Source of the DNA: Candidatus Thiocaldithrix dubininis
GTDB taxonomy: Bacteria; Pseudomonadota; Gammaproteobacteria; Thiotrichales; Thiotrichaceae
DNA: 64,000 nucleotides
NCBI GenBank assembly: GCA_029972135.1
Contig: CP124755.1
Span: 2,232,001 to 2,296,000 of the forward strand
Direction: 5' to 3'
Shown here: positions 18,684 through 28,667 of the stretch, piece by piece
Layout of the letters: each line of letters opens with the position of its first letter
Numbering within the stretch: position 1 is the stretch's first letter
Position numbers and translations under genes: made by a program
The notes under the pieces: model-generated
Told to the model about the DNA's origin: nothing
What the model saw: only the letters and a program-made list of their open reading frames with translations
Databases searched by the model: none

Positions 18684-19904
18684 CTAACCCTTCACACACA
18701 ACACCTGCTTCAGCGTATGCATAATTTCCACCAAATCGTCTTGCGCTTGCATCACCACTTCAATCGGTTTGTAAGCAGCGGGGGTTTCGTCAATCACGTC
18801 TTCGTCTTTACGGCATTCCACCCCGGCAACCGCCTTGCTATGCTCTTCTAAACTAATACGGCGTTTCGCTTCCGCCCGCGACATGACACGCCCTGCACCG
18901 TGGCTACAGCTACAAAAACTATCTTCATTCCCCAAGCCGCGCACGATATAGGATTTCGCGCCCATGCTGCCCGGTATGATCCCCATTTCGCCTTTACGCG
19001 CACTCACCGCGCCTTTACGTGTCACCCATACATCTTTACCGAAATGGTGTTCTTTACGAATGTAGTTATGGTGACAATTCACCGCTTCCACATCCGCAGA
19101 AAATGGCATAGGCAAGATTTCACGCATGGCTTGCAAGGTACGCGCCATCATTACTTCACGGTTCGCTTGAGCAAAATCCTGTGCCCAACCCACCGCTTCC
19201 ACGTAATGGCTGAAATGCTCGCTGCCTTCGGGAATATAAGCTAAGTCCTTATCAGGCAGGTTAATAAACCAGCGTTCCATATCTTTTTTAGCTTGCGCAA
19301 TAAAATGTGAACCGATTTTATTGCCTACCCCGCGAGAACCGCTATGTAACATGACCCACACATTGTCCGCTTCATCTAAGCAAAGTTCGATAAAGTGATT
19401 GCCTGTCCCTAATGTACCCAAATGTTTAACATTGTTGCTTTTTTCTAACCAAGGGTGCTTTTCACAAAGTGTTTTGAAGGTTTCGCTTAATCCCAACCAT
19501 TTTTGTAAGACATCAGCCGGAATATCACCCCAACTACCTTTATCACGCCCACCTAAACTCATACCGTGCGGCACGGCTTTTTCAATCGCATGACGCATTA
19601 ACTCTAACGAATCGGGTAAATCGCTGGCTTTCAGCGTGGTTTTTGCCGCCATCATACCGCAACCTAAATCCACGCCGACCGCCGCTGGAATCACTGCACC
19701 AATAGTCGGAATCACACTACCAATGGTGGCACCCTTACCCAAATGTACATCCGGCATAACGGCTACCCACTTATGAATAAACGGCATTCTGGCAATATTG
19801 TGTAATTGTTGTTTAGCCGCATCTTCAAATGGCACATTGCGTGTCCATGCTTTAATCGGCACAGAACCCGTTTGATACAATACTTCGTATTTTTGGCTAC
19901 TCAT
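18684..19904 (-). CDS. rtcB: RtcB family RNA-splicing ligase
   Basis: 406 residues, close to E. coli RtcB. It joins 2',3'-cyclic phosphate and 5'-OH RNA ends using GTP and Mn2+. Metal-site motifs are GVDLGCGM (Cys82), NHFIEL, HSGSRG and NCHHNYIRKE; SCSHGAGR carries the guanylylated His335. No rtcA cyclase or rtcR regulator is adjacent, unlike in E. coli, so it may act as a stand-alone RNA repair enzyme. GAGAAAG precedes the ATG. Confidence 0.93.
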   Translation of the reverse strand: MSSQKYEVLYQTGSVPIKAWTRNVPFEDAAKQQLHNIARMPFIHKWVAVMPDVHLGKGATIGSVIPTIGAVIPAAVGVDLGCGMMAAKTTLKASDLPDSLELMRHAIEKAVPHGMSLGGRDKGSWGDIPADVLQKWLGLSETFKTLCEKHPWLEKSNNVKHLGTLGTGNHFIELCLDEADNVWVMLHSGSRGVGNKIGSHFIAQAKKDMERWFINLPDKDLAYIPEGSEHFSHYVEAVGWAQDFAQANREVMMARTLQAMREILPMPFSADVEAVNCHHNYIRKEHHFGKDVWVTRKGAVSARKGEMGIIPGSMGAKSYIVRGLGNEDSFCSCSHGAGRVMSRAEAKRRISLEEHSKAVAGVECRKDEDVIDETPAAYKPIEVVMQAQDDLVEIMHTLKQVLCVKG

Positions 19905-20046
19905 GGCACTTTCTCTAGAATGTTGAAGGCTTATTAGATTGCAAGGTCAGTGCCAAGCTTAAAATATTTTTAATTACAATTACTTATAAAATCAGTTTGA
20001 ATTCAATATTCAATAATATATCAAAAAAGATAACTTATTATCTCAG

Positions 20047-22941
20047 TTATTCGTCTTGAATTTGCTGCAATTGGTTAGCGCAAAGTATCTGAAAGGCTTC
20101 GAGAAGTTGATTCAGCAGTAAGCTACGTAGATTAAAAATCAAATTGTTAAGCGCACTCAGTTGAACTTGTAACTGTTGATTTTGAGTCTGTAAGTAACGT
20201 TTATACTCATATACATTATTAGCATTTTTACCCACTTTGTAAGGCTCAAAATAACTTAAACGATCTAAACGCAATACCTCATGAATATTTTTCCATTGGT
20301 CATTGATTTTAATCATTAGGGTAGGATTAATAATATATTGATGATCAGCTAAACAATAAAACAGTTTTTTATTTTCTATAGCTGTACTAAATATTTCATG
20401 TTTTTTCAAGGTTTCTGCTAGATTATCCATGTTAATTTGATGAATATCCAATATGTAATTCGGTAACTTATTTAATGCCGTTTTTAAATATTCAATATGA
20501 TAATAATCACCACGAATTAAACAATTTGGTAATAGCTCATAGAAACCAGCATACATTAAATTAAACAAAAGGCCTTCTGCACTACGGTAGTTCAATTTTA
20601 CTAAACGACCGTCTACTTGAATATCGAGGTCAAGCGGTAATAATTTATTATAAAGCGTAAAAAACTGCTCATTTTTATGTAAGTCAGCTAAAGCAAGCTG
20701 TCTTAACCAGTAGTGCAATGCTAAGAAACCCTGATTATCCATCAGGTCTATATTGGCAGACTGTGCCAATAATTCGTTAGCTAATGAAAATTCTTCTAAC
20801 CAAAGCGCTGTTAATACAGGCGTTAAATTAAAACGATTTCTAACATCTATTCCATAAATAGCAATATACTGGGCTAATGGCTGCTTAGTTTTGAGGAAAT
20901 AAATTAAAAATTCTTTTTGTAGCAATTGTTTTTTAAATTGATTTAAATTAAAAACCGTTTTAAACTCAATCTCAACTAGCCTATGAAAAATATAACTATC
21001 ACGATAAACCAATGCATATTCGGCTAGCGTTAATTTGTCTAATTTAGTCATATTATACAACGCCGTTTCAATAGCAGATAGCTCAAGCACTGTCCACGCT
21101 TGAGGTTTTGGTTGCAAAATATGTTGCTCTATTTGTTGAGCTTGTTCTAGCTTGCCTTGGCTTTTTAGACGTTGAATTTCATGTTGCCACGCTTCAACAC
21201 TAGATTGCTCAGCGATCAGCTCGAAATTTTGCTGAATAGGCGCTAAATCTAATAGCTTTAAAAAACTATGGTCAAGATCCGTTTCCAACCAATAAATAGC
21301 TCGCGTAGCACGAGTAATAGCGACATATAACGTGTTTAAATAAAACTTATAAAACTCGGCTTGTTTATCATTTTTATTTCTAGCACGGCTATAACGAATT
21401 TCGGCAGCTTGCAAATCTTGTAGCGTTAAATCTTTCAACAATACTGAAAAATTTAATTTAGAAGCATTCACAATATTAAATAAAATAATATTTTTATATT
21501 CCAAACCCTTTGCTTCTTGAATTGAAAAGATTAAAGGAGTTTTAAAATATTGCCTTGCTAATAATTTTTGTTGCTCATCCAACACAATAATTGCATATTC
21601 AACTGATTGACAAGATGCATTATTCAGATGATTTAAATAATCTTCCGAAATAGGCAGCAAGTTAATGTGTCCTTGATCGGTTAGTTGGCTTTCTAAAAGA
21701 TAATGACTTTCACGATCCAATGCACCAAATTGATGATATTTTATTTTGAGAATTTTATTAGCTAGCTCAGCAATAGCTTGTGGATTTCTATAGTTAATTT
21801 TCAAAATATTAACTAGTTCGCTACCGGACAAATAAGCAATTTTATTTTGCAATAAATTTTTAATATTTTTCCATGCAAAATAACTGGGCTGTACGATTTG
21901 ATTAGCATCTCCACACAAAACAAATTGATTTTTCTGCTTTAGCAAACTTAATAATAAGTAAACTTGTAAATTATTTAAATCCTGGATTTCGTCTATCACA
22001 ATCGCATCATAATTGGCCTCAATATACGTCAAATAATCAAAGCTTAGTAAATTTAAATCGTAGTAGTTTTCATCTTTTAGAAATTTTAAATATCTTAAAA
22101 ATAAATTATAAACTTCGGTACGCTCATCTGGGCTGAAAATAGATTGACGAATACCTAATAACTGATAAGTCGAAAAATTTAAATAAGGTTTATCAATTTC
22201 TAAGCCCGTTATAACATTACGAAACTCAGCAAATAAGGTAAACGCGTCTTTTATCTTCAAATTTGGAAAACGATGCAACCATTGCTTAAACAAAGCAAAG
22301 GTAATAGGCTTTCCTTCCGGCATTTGAACGCTTTCTAAAACCTCTTGAAATGATAAAAACTCAACGTTTTGTTGTTTATTTTGATAATTTTTTGCATAGT
22401 ATAAAGCTTGGGCATGTTTCGCTAAGTAGGGTGACAGAGTTGTATATAATACTCGACCTTGTAAAGTCTTAAGCTTTTCTAACGTCACAATTGTTTTACC
22501 ACTACCCGCTGCACCAATAATAATTAATGGCAAATTTAAATAATATAAATTTTTTTGATCGGCATCTAAGCAAATAACTTTATCTAAAAAATAGAACTGT
22601 TTTTGTGTAGCGGGTAAAATTGGCAAGACGGGTACTGTACTAGGTAACTCTAAAATATTAGGTATTTTATCGGTTTCAATAACTGCATTATGATTTAAAA
22701 AGCGTGAAGCTGCATAGTTATGATTTTTGAGGTATTCTAAAACCAGTACAAAGGTTGTTTGTTGATATTTGTAAAATGAAAATAATAAGCGATCTGTACG
22801 ATTTAAACGGGCACGATATAAATTATCACCAACTTTTTTAATATCTGCTGACTTAAAATCATTAGCTTCGATAAATTGTCGCCATTTATCGAAGCCATTG
22901 ATCTGTATAGCATCCAGTTCGTGATAAAGTAAAACCTGCAT
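20047..22941 (-). CDS. RelE-fold / UvrD-type SF1 helicase / ankyrin-like fusion protein
   Basis: 964 residues. Residues 1-85 resemble a RelE/ParE toxin-like fold (LYRARLNRTDRLLFSFY, then LVLEYLKNHNYAASRFL). An SF1 helicase follows: Walker A GAAGSGKT at 143-150, Walker B VIDEIQDLN, GDANQIVQ, NYRNPQ, IQEAKGLEYKNI, and motif VI YVAITRATRA. The C-terminal third contains two ankyrin-like units (FNLTPVLTALWLEEFSLANELL and DNQGFLALHYWL), then unrecognised sequence ending in a possible coiled coil. RelE-type N-termini on UvrD-like helicases are known; the ankyrin-like extension is less usual. The role is unknown, with nucleic-acid defence or repair plausible. The gene is strikingly AT-rich and stands alone. 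Confidence 0.82.
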   Translation of the reverse strand: MQVLLYHELDAIQINGFDKWRQFIEANDFKSADIKKVGDNLYRARLNRTDRLLFSFYKYQQTTFVLVLEYLKNHNYAASRFLNHNAVIETDKIPNILELPSTVPVLPILPATQKQFYFLDKVICLDADQKNLYYLNLPLIIIGAAGSGKTIVTLEKLKTLQGRVLYTTLSPYLAKHAQALYYAKNYQNKQQNVEFLSFQEVLESVQMPEGKPITFALFKQWLHRFPNLKIKDAFTLFAEFRNVITGLEIDKPYLNFSTYQLLGIRQSIFSPDERTEVYNLFLRYLKFLKDENYYDLNLLSFDYLTYIEANYDAIVIDEIQDLNNLQVYLLLSLLKQKNQFVLCGDANQIVQPSYFAWKNIKNLLQNKIAYLSGSELVNILKINYRNPQAIAELANKILKIKYHQFGALDRESHYLLESQLTDQGHINLLPISEDYLNHLNNASCQSVEYAIIVLDEQQKLLARQYFKTPLIFSIQEAKGLEYKNIILFNIVNASKLNFSVLLKDLTLQDLQAAEIRYSRARNKNDKQAEFYKFYLNTLYVAITRATRAIYWLETDLDHSFLKLLDLAPIQQNFELIAEQSSVEAWQHEIQRLKSQGKLEQAQQIEQHILQPKPQAWTVLELSAIETALYNMTKLDKLTLAEYALVYRDSYIFHRLVEIEFKTVFNLNQFKKQLLQKEFLIYFLKTKQPLAQYIAIYGIDVRNRFNLTPVLTALWLEEFSLANELLAQSANIDLMDNQGFLALHYWLRQLALADLHKNEQFFTLYNKLLPLDLDIQVDGRLVKLNYRSAEGLLFNLMYAGFYELLPNCLIRGDYYHIEYLKTALNKLPNYILDIHQINMDNLAETLKKHEIFSTAIENKKLFYCLADHQYIINPTLMIKINDQWKNIHEVLRLDRLSYFEPYKVGKNANNVYEYKRYLQTQNQQLQVQLSALNNLIFNLRSLLLNQLLEAFQILCANQLQQIQDE

Positions 22942-23004
22942 ACATATTAAACATCTTAATTAGGTATATGCAGCTTAACCGATTTTAAGCAGGCATTAAG
23001 CGTT

Positions 23005-23442
23005 TTACCAACAAACGGCAGTATTTCCAGATACACTGGTCATGCGCTTGCCAGTATGATCCAGACTTAATGTAGCGCATTTTGTATCATCTCGAAGCTG
23101 ACTACCGATGGGGGTAGCTTTAGCAGTAAAGGTCTTTGCAGCTAAATCATCCACACTAAATGTATAATAATCATTTAATTTACTTTCCGTTGCACAACCT
23201 AATGTTGGAATTGTAATAGCGGTGCCTGCATCATCTTTATCGTAGCGCAAATTAGCCGTATAAAAGCGTTCCATGAAATGCGCGTACTCTGCCAAACAGG
23301 ATTTAGCGGTATTACGCCGCGTTTTAACAACAGTTTGTGTATAAGACGGATAAGCAAAGGCTGCAATAATGCCAATAATCGCCATAACGACCATAAGCTC
23401 AAGTAATGAAAAGCCTGTCTGTTTTTTGTAATTAAATATCAT
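23005..23442 (-). CDS. pilE: type IV pilin-like protein
   Basis: 145 residues from the ATG at 23442; the longer open frame starts inside pilY1 and would put 22 residues before the leader. A short basic leader is cut by PilD at the G in KQTGFSLLELMVVMAIIGIIAAF; the hydrophobic helix carries Glu5 of the mature protein. The globular part has two pairs of Cys, the last pair forming the C-terminal D-loop (TKCATL ... AVCW). This is the PilE-type pilin often found at the end of the fimT-pilVWXY1 operon. It follows the pilY1 reading frame by 13 bp. Confidence 0.9.
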   Translation of the reverse strand: MIFNYKKQTGFSLLELMVVMAIIGIIAAFAYPSYTQTVVKTRRNTAKSCLAEYAHFMERFYTANLRYDKDDAGTAITIPTLGCATESKLNDYYTFSVDDLAAKTFTAKATPIGSQLRDDTKCATLSLDHTGKRMTSVSGNTAVCW

Positions 23443-23455
23443 TAAACTTTTCTTC

Positions 23456-24004
23456 TTATTGTTGGTTAATAATTTCATGCCAAGAAGTACGAGCCATATC
23501 AGGCGCACGTCCTTGTGTTAGAATTGAAAGTATTACACCATCATCTTTGACAACTTGCATTACATTGCCGATAAAAATGGGGGCATTAGGGCTACTGTCA
23601 AAACCAATTCCCGAGATAATCGTGGACTCACCATTATACATAGTATTGTCATTATCATCGAATTTGCCATCCCCATTAACATCGAAGAAAATACGATCTA
23701 AACGACCCCCTGTAAATGGGCTTAAAGCAATAATAAAACCACGTCCTGTGGGTTTACAAATATCAGAGGCATCTGGAATACGAACTGTGCCAATTAATAC
23801 ATTGCCTTGGAATATATTAGGAATCACCATACGCTCACCACTGGCAGGTAAATCAAAATACCAACCAGACTTATCGACTAATTCATCAGCTGTTCCTAAA
23901 CTACTTACCCGTACGGAGTAGTTACCATTAGTGTTCTCAATTAAAATAGAACGCTCTAGTAAATCCGCACGAGTTACTTGGCCATCAGTTTTTGGAATAA
24001 TGCC
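23456..24004 (-). pseudogene. pilY1: detached C-terminal part of pilY1 (out of frame by one base)
   Basis: This frame runs without a stop from the point where the main pilY1 frame ends and encodes the expected PilY1 end: GIIPKTDGQVTRADLLERS, a SGWYFDLPASGERMV block, and a calcium-binding loop DVNGDGKFDDND. It lacks its own start. Dropping one T of the pair at 24005-24006 (TATTGG to TATGG on the minus strand) joins it to the upstream frame and restores SWYGII in place of SWYWHYSKN-stop. It is a single-base insertion: a sequencing error, a true mutation, or a programmed frameshift. Confidence 0.85.
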
Positions 24005-27000
24005 AATACCAGCTTTGCGGCGAATTATCGGTTAAATCTAATTGAGATAAGTATTGACCTGTTCCAAAGAATAACCAGAATTTACCCGTGCTTGGATCAA
24101 TGCCGGGTAGAGGCGCGGCTGATACTACTTGTTTTTTATCTTGGGCACTTCTAGCGGTAAATAATTTTTGCGCGGGTTGGTCTAGGGTAAATTTCCAAAT
24201 ATTACCATTCATATCCCCACCATAGAAAATATTACTAATCGAGTTAGCAAATTCGCTCCAAGCAGTTATTCCCGTTAAACCATTATTATTAGCAACACCT
24301 GTATCAATTGTATCAACTGCTCCTGTTTTTAAATTAATCATAACTAACTGTGCTTTATCCGCAGCACTATTAGGCCCATTGGCCACTAATACTTGCCATT
24401 CGCCATTTGCAGTCTGTGTGATCACAGGTTTACCAATAATATTACCTAAAGCAGGAATATTATTATGATCTTTTTCCCATAAAAACTTCACATTACTAGG
24501 ATCAGTTACATCTAGCGCAAATATAGCTTTACCACCCGCTCCGAGTGTTCCCACTAAAATCGTTTTCCACGCATTGTCTAAGTAAACATCCGCAACTGTT
24601 AATTCTCCATCCACATAATATTGATGTTGATAATTTGGATCAGCCAAATTTTTTAAATTATTGAAAATGACAGCATTGGGTACAAAAGCATACGTTTCTT
24701 TGCCAGTATCCGCCTCAAAAGCATGCAACATACCATCATTTGAACCAACATATAATACGGCTTTACGCTGCGCATTATTATTGGCAAAGGTCGCATAAAC
24801 ATCTGCGCCGCTGAAAGTATGTCCTGCATATAATTTTGCGTCAGGTCGACCCACTAATACAGGTTGAGAATGCACAATATCGCCTAGCGGCGTAATATAA
24901 CGATCTCTGAAATTGCCTCCATTGCGTTGCTCCTTACTCGCATCACCACGTAAATAATTCACTACATCTTCTGAAACTAAAGCATTTTTTTGTGTATTAG
25001 ATAAATTACTCCACGTAAATAGCGAATTGCCGCTGTATATTTTACGTTGATTCCAAGCTGGCAATTGATCACTGGCTAACCAATCTGGCGAGGGGTATAA
25101 CTGCCCAGTTTGAGTATCAACTGAAAAGGCTTTTAATTCACCATGCCAACTTTTATTAAAAAATACAGATTGGAAGATTTTAGACCCGGATATTAATTTA
25201 GTAGAGTTAGAAGCCAACCCCGCACCCGTGCCATTAACCCTTGCAATAATACGTGCAAATACCTGTTTAATACTGCTAACAATTTGTGATGACTGCCCGG
25301 CTGTAAAATAGTTATCGGGTCTCAGAAAATTAGGCTTTAAAGTGTCGTTGTTGGTATGCCACCAAGATTCAGGTAAAGATTCGTTATAGCTTTCAGGATC
25401 GAAACCCTCCCCTACCCTAAATCCACCGTATTTAGCCGCTAACGCATATTGATTATTGCGCAGATCTGCTAAAGATTGCCCTTCTAAAACGTCTACCCAA
25501 AAAGTAGCCACGGTTTGCTTGCCTGCCCAATCCGGTCTTATATCATAAGTATTTGCATACCATGCCATCCCTGCAATATAAGCTGAGTTATAACGTCCCG
25601 TATATTGTTGAACACTACCGATATTACCAATGCCTTCTAACTGCCCCACTTTATTGGTCAACTGCACAACATTAATCGTATCTTGGCTAACTTCAGGCGG
25701 CATAGCCGGTTCATCTTGTCGATACTCTGTATTACCCGGTAAATTTTTATCCCTATGACTGTTAACATCACCAATCCCCAAAAACGCACTGGCTTGACAA
25801 GCCGCCTGATACGGATCGTGCCAATCCGTTAATACTGGAAAGCCATCTGCATACTGCATTTTAGTTGTGGCATTCAAACCAGACATATTGGTATAACTCG
25901 GAACATTACCTAAATTGCGTAAATAACGTAAACCGGCATAATACATTTCGCTAACGGGGTCATAGCTTTTGTGCTTATATCCTGCGTTGTCAGTCATCAT
26001 TTGTCCGAATTTATTAATATAATTAATAACTCCGCTATCTTGTACATTAATGCCAAAATCTTGATAAGTTTCGTTGGCATCTACTGGACTTGGATTTCTA
26101 TATAAAATACCCGTATTAGGATCCCATTCTTTATCTGGATTTTCGACCCTAATTTCATCATTGGTCAAATTCGCTAAATAAGGCCCAATCGACTTTTGTT
26201 GAGCTCTCAATACCGCGCCATCCCGTTGTGTTACACTATGATTTAAATACCCAAAGGCACTGTAACGTAAACGATTGGCATACTCTTGTAAAACGCCCTC
26301 TGGTTTATAATTGCTACCGTATTTTTCACAGTTGGTTTCCAGAAAACTGGCATCGCATACCTTAACCCTTACACTTAATTCATAAGTCACGTTCGCAAAT
26401 AAAGTAGTATTGGGCTGATAACTCACTGTGCTAGTAGAAAGAGATTTATTATTTAGAGCAAATCTTAATCTGTTACCATAATTAATATTATTAACACTAT
26501 AGCCTGAAATATTTGTGGTAATATAATTGACTTGGCTAGTAGTGCCGTACTGAGTATTTTGAGATTTTACCGTAATAAATGGCGTTAATTGTCTAACTAG
26601 TTGATAGTTGTTGCCAGAACTGGGTAAAGAACGATTGCTTAAACCAGCCTGCCCATCATTATGAGCTTTTTCTAACCATGTTTCGGTCGTTGTATCTTTC
26701 ACCCGATACCCCCCCGTTAAGGCATAACGAAAAGAGTCAATAGTCTGAGTGGTAGCCCAATTTAAAAAGTTCCCACTCCATTCATTATCACCCGGGCAAG
26801 CATAATTATTTGCTTCATCTACAGGATAAAAATGCCGTTCTTTTTCATTGGCATTGTAAGAATACTCATAACATTTATTAGAGTCAAAATAACCGCCATA
26901 ATAAGTATTATTATTATACTCGCCAATGTTGGCAAAACTATTAACTGTCGGCCATTCTACAGAGGGAATTAACACTAAATTATCCGCAGCCCCCCCTGAT

Positions 27001-27116
27001 GTAATCAGAGGAAACTGTGAGATAGTAACACCCGCTTTTGAAGCTGAAGCACTTATTAAAAATAATATAAAAATAATATACTTTATTTTTATTGATTGAT
27101 TTGGTTTAGTAAACAT
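23985..27116 (-). CDS. pilY1: PilY1 type IV pilus tip protein, frameshifted before its C-terminus
   Basis: 1043 residues as read. A signal peptide (about 12-29) is followed by a long N-terminal region with the PilY1 pattern (GGAADNLVLIPSVEWPT, WSGNFLNWATTQTID, YAGLRYLRNLG) and a C-terminal quinoprotein-like beta-propeller (YVGSNDGMLHAFEADTGKE, LVGTLGAGGKAIFALDVTDP, FYGGDMNGNIWKF, FFGTGQYL). PilY1 sits at the pilus tip and promotes assembly, adhesion and surface sensing. The frame ends early by a one-base insertion near 24005, losing about 180 residues including the calcium loop. Fourth unit of the strictly spaced minor-pilin operon. Whether the protein is functional depends on whether the insertion is real. 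Confidence 0.9.
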   Translation of the reverse strand: MFTKPNQSIKIKYIIFILFLISASASKAGVTISQFPLITSGGAADNLVLIPSVEWPTVNSFANIGEYNNNTYYGGYFDSNKCYEYSYNANEKERHFYPVDEANNYACPGDNEWSGNFLNWATTQTIDSFRYALTGGYRVKDTTTETWLEKAHNDGQAGLSNRSLPSSGNNYQLVRQLTPFITVKSQNTQYGTTSQVNYITTNISGYSVNNINYGNRLRFALNNKSLSTSTVSYQPNTTLFANVTYELSVRVKVCDASFLETNCEKYGSNYKPEGVLQEYANRLRYSAFGYLNHSVTQRDGAVLRAQQKSIGPYLANLTNDEIRVENPDKEWDPNTGILYRNPSPVDANETYQDFGINVQDSGVINYINKFGQMMTDNAGYKHKSYDPVSEMYYAGLRYLRNLGNVPSYTNMSGLNATTKMQYADGFPVLTDWHDPYQAACQASAFLGIGDVNSHRDKNLPGNTEYRQDEPAMPPEVSQDTINVVQLTNKVGQLEGIGNIGSVQQYTGRYNSAYIAGMAWYANTYDIRPDWAGKQTVATFWVDVLEGQSLADLRNNQYALAAKYGGFRVGEGFDPESYNESLPESWWHTNNDTLKPNFLRPDNYFTAGQSSQIVSSIKQVFARIIARVNGTGAGLASNSTKLISGSKIFQSVFFNKSWHGELKAFSVDTQTGQLYPSPDWLASDQLPAWNQRKIYSGNSLFTWSNLSNTQKNALVSEDVVNYLRGDASKEQRNGGNFRDRYITPLGDIVHSQPVLVGRPDAKLYAGHTFSGADVYATFANNNAQRKAVLYVGSNDGMLHAFEADTGKETYAFVPNAVIFNNLKNLADPNYQHQYYVDGELTVADVYLDNAWKTILVGTLGAGGKAIFALDVTDPSNVKFLWEKDHNNIPALGNIIGKPVITQTANGEWQVLVANGPNSAADKAQLVMINLKTGAVDTIDTGVANNNGLTGITAWSEFANSISNIFYGGDMNGNIWKFTLDQPAQKLFTARSAQDKKQVVSAAPLPGIDPSTGKFWLFFGTGQYLSQLDLTDNSPQSWYWHYSKN

Positions 27117-27120
27117 AATA

Positions 27121-27684
27121 CTAAATTGCTCTTCTTAATGTTGTCTGCAAAACAACTAAAGCGCGATCAGTAATTTCACCCGGATAACGGCTACGTGCCG
27201 TAATACGATAATGCTGTACTGCAAATACGCCCGGATTCACACCATACTGTATATTATTCGCACTATTTAATTGACCGAATGCAATACCTGTTGACCCTCT
27301 ACCAATTAATTGAATATGAAATTGCGCAGTACCTAACTCTTTACTTTTGTTAATAGCATAATCATCTGGCACATTCATCCAATCTACATTACTCGCCGTA
27401 AACGTATTGCTCGGAATAGTGGCACAGTTCAAAATAGAAGTAGACGTGCAATCTACCATGCCAAAAGGTTCTGGATTTAGTAGAATTTCTTTTTCGGCAG
27501 CTAATAAAGCAGCTTCCGCTGCTTGAAAAGCTAAATCTCTTTCATTTAAATTTGAAGCCATCCGTTCTTGTAAAGACACACCTCGAATACTACTTAAACC
27601 AAGCACAGTCATTAATAATAAGAGTACTAACGCAAATAATAACGTTGCACCGTTTTGTTTGTGTTGCCTATTTATAATATTCAT
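27121..27684 (-). CDS. pilX: type IV minor pilin assembly protein PilX
   Basis: 187 residues. The N-terminal cytoplasmic stretch NIINRQHKQNGATLLFALVLLLLMTVLGL is the PilX-type hydrophobic segment, with G in place of the usual pilin cleavage context and no Glu5. ERMASNLNERDLAFQAAEAALLAAE is the conserved block that follows. The rest is a small extracytoplasmic domain with two cysteines. It works with PilV, PilW, FimT and PilY1 to prime the pilus tip. The ATG is two bases after the pilW stop, and pilY1 begins five bases after its own stop. Confidence 0.92.
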   Translation of the reverse strand: MNIINRQHKQNGATLLFALVLLLLMTVLGLSSIRGVSLQERMASNLNERDLAFQAAEAALLAAEKEILLNPEPFGMVDCTSTSILNCATIPSNTFTASNVDWMNVPDDYAINKSKELGTAQFHIQLIGRGSTGIAFGQLNSANNIQYGVNPGVFAVQHYRITARSRYPGEITDRALVVLQTTLRRAI

Positions 27685-27686
27685 AG

Positions 27687-28667
27687 TTAACGATTTCTTA
27701 AGGCAATAGTTTGTGTAAATGTACGTTGTAAACGACCATCATTACGATTACCCCCGACATTACTATTCGCTGAAATGACAGATAAACGCAGTTTTAAACC
27801 GTCTACCTGTTGCCAACCATTTGTAATTGCGGTTACTTCGGCAGCCGTATTCCAACTATTTTTATCTTTGAGATGATAATCAATGTCTAATCCTGTGATC
27901 CCTGCTACAACTTCTTCTGTTAAAACCTGCCCTTGATTAGCTAAACGCATTCTATAAAGCGAACGCCCACCCTCTTCCGTACGCCCATTATTACCAATAT
28001 ACCAAATACTACTAACCAAGCGTTCAATACTACTATTAGGGCTGTAAGCAATATAAAAAGGCGTATTAGCACAACCACCGGGTAAACCTAAACCTAATTG
28101 ACAATTGCCGGGATTTGCGCTGGCTTTGGTATAATTTAATTTATTACCGCTAACCGTATTAACTTGAAAAATAGAAGCTTGAGAATAATCACAGACCATT
28201 AAAATATCATTTACTTGAAAGGGCATTGTGCTGCCATTCAAAATAAATTGTCCGGTTGTATCGTGTTTAGCAACGCTATAACCTAATTCTTGTAAGCCTT
28301 GTACCAAAATTGCACTAGTATCCGCAACTCGTTCACCTACCCCTGTTCCTGTTACGATAGGCGCTAATACTACATTTTTATCAACCCCGTAAATACCCCG
28401 CCATTTATATAAATTTTCATTGGCAGTAGAGTTTAAAATACTTGCAACATTATTACCGTTGCCACATTTAGTATAACCTGTTTGTCTTAATTCACGTGAG
28501 AGAATACCAAAGGTAGTGCGTACACTTTCCTGTATTTGTGACAAACTTTGGTTGCTTTGAAATGTTTGCTTATTAGCTTGAAATAAACTACTGACGCCTG
28601 CTAATAGCATCAAACCTAAAACCATTGAAATCATTAATTCGATTAAGGTTAAACCTGTTTGTTTCAT
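27687..28667 (-). CDS. pilW: type IV minor pilin PilW
   Basis: 326 residues. The prepilin leader and cleavage site KQTGLTLIELMISMVLGLMLLAG have Glu5 of the mature helix. NKQTFQSNQSLSQIQESVRTTFGILSRELRQTGY is the conserved PilW segment. The large globular domain has paired cysteines and ends LQRTFTQTIALRNR, as PilW proteins usually do. It starts within the pilV stop (ATGA overlap), which implies translational coupling. Confidence 0.92.
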   Translation of the reverse strand: MKQTGLTLIELMISMVLGLMLLAGVSSLFQANKQTFQSNQSLSQIQESVRTTFGILSRELRQTGYTKCGNGNNVASILNSTANENLYKWRGIYGVDKNVVLAPIVTGTGVGERVADTSAILVQGLQELGYSVAKHDTTGQFILNGSTMPFQVNDILMVCDYSQASIFQVNTVSGNKLNYTKASANPGNCQLGLGLPGGCANTPFYIAYSPNSSIERLVSSIWYIGNNGRTEEGGRSLYRMRLANQGQVLTEEVVAGITGLDIDYHLKDKNSWNTAAEVTAITNGWQQVDGLKLRLSVISANSNVGGNRNDGRLQRTFTQTIALRNR

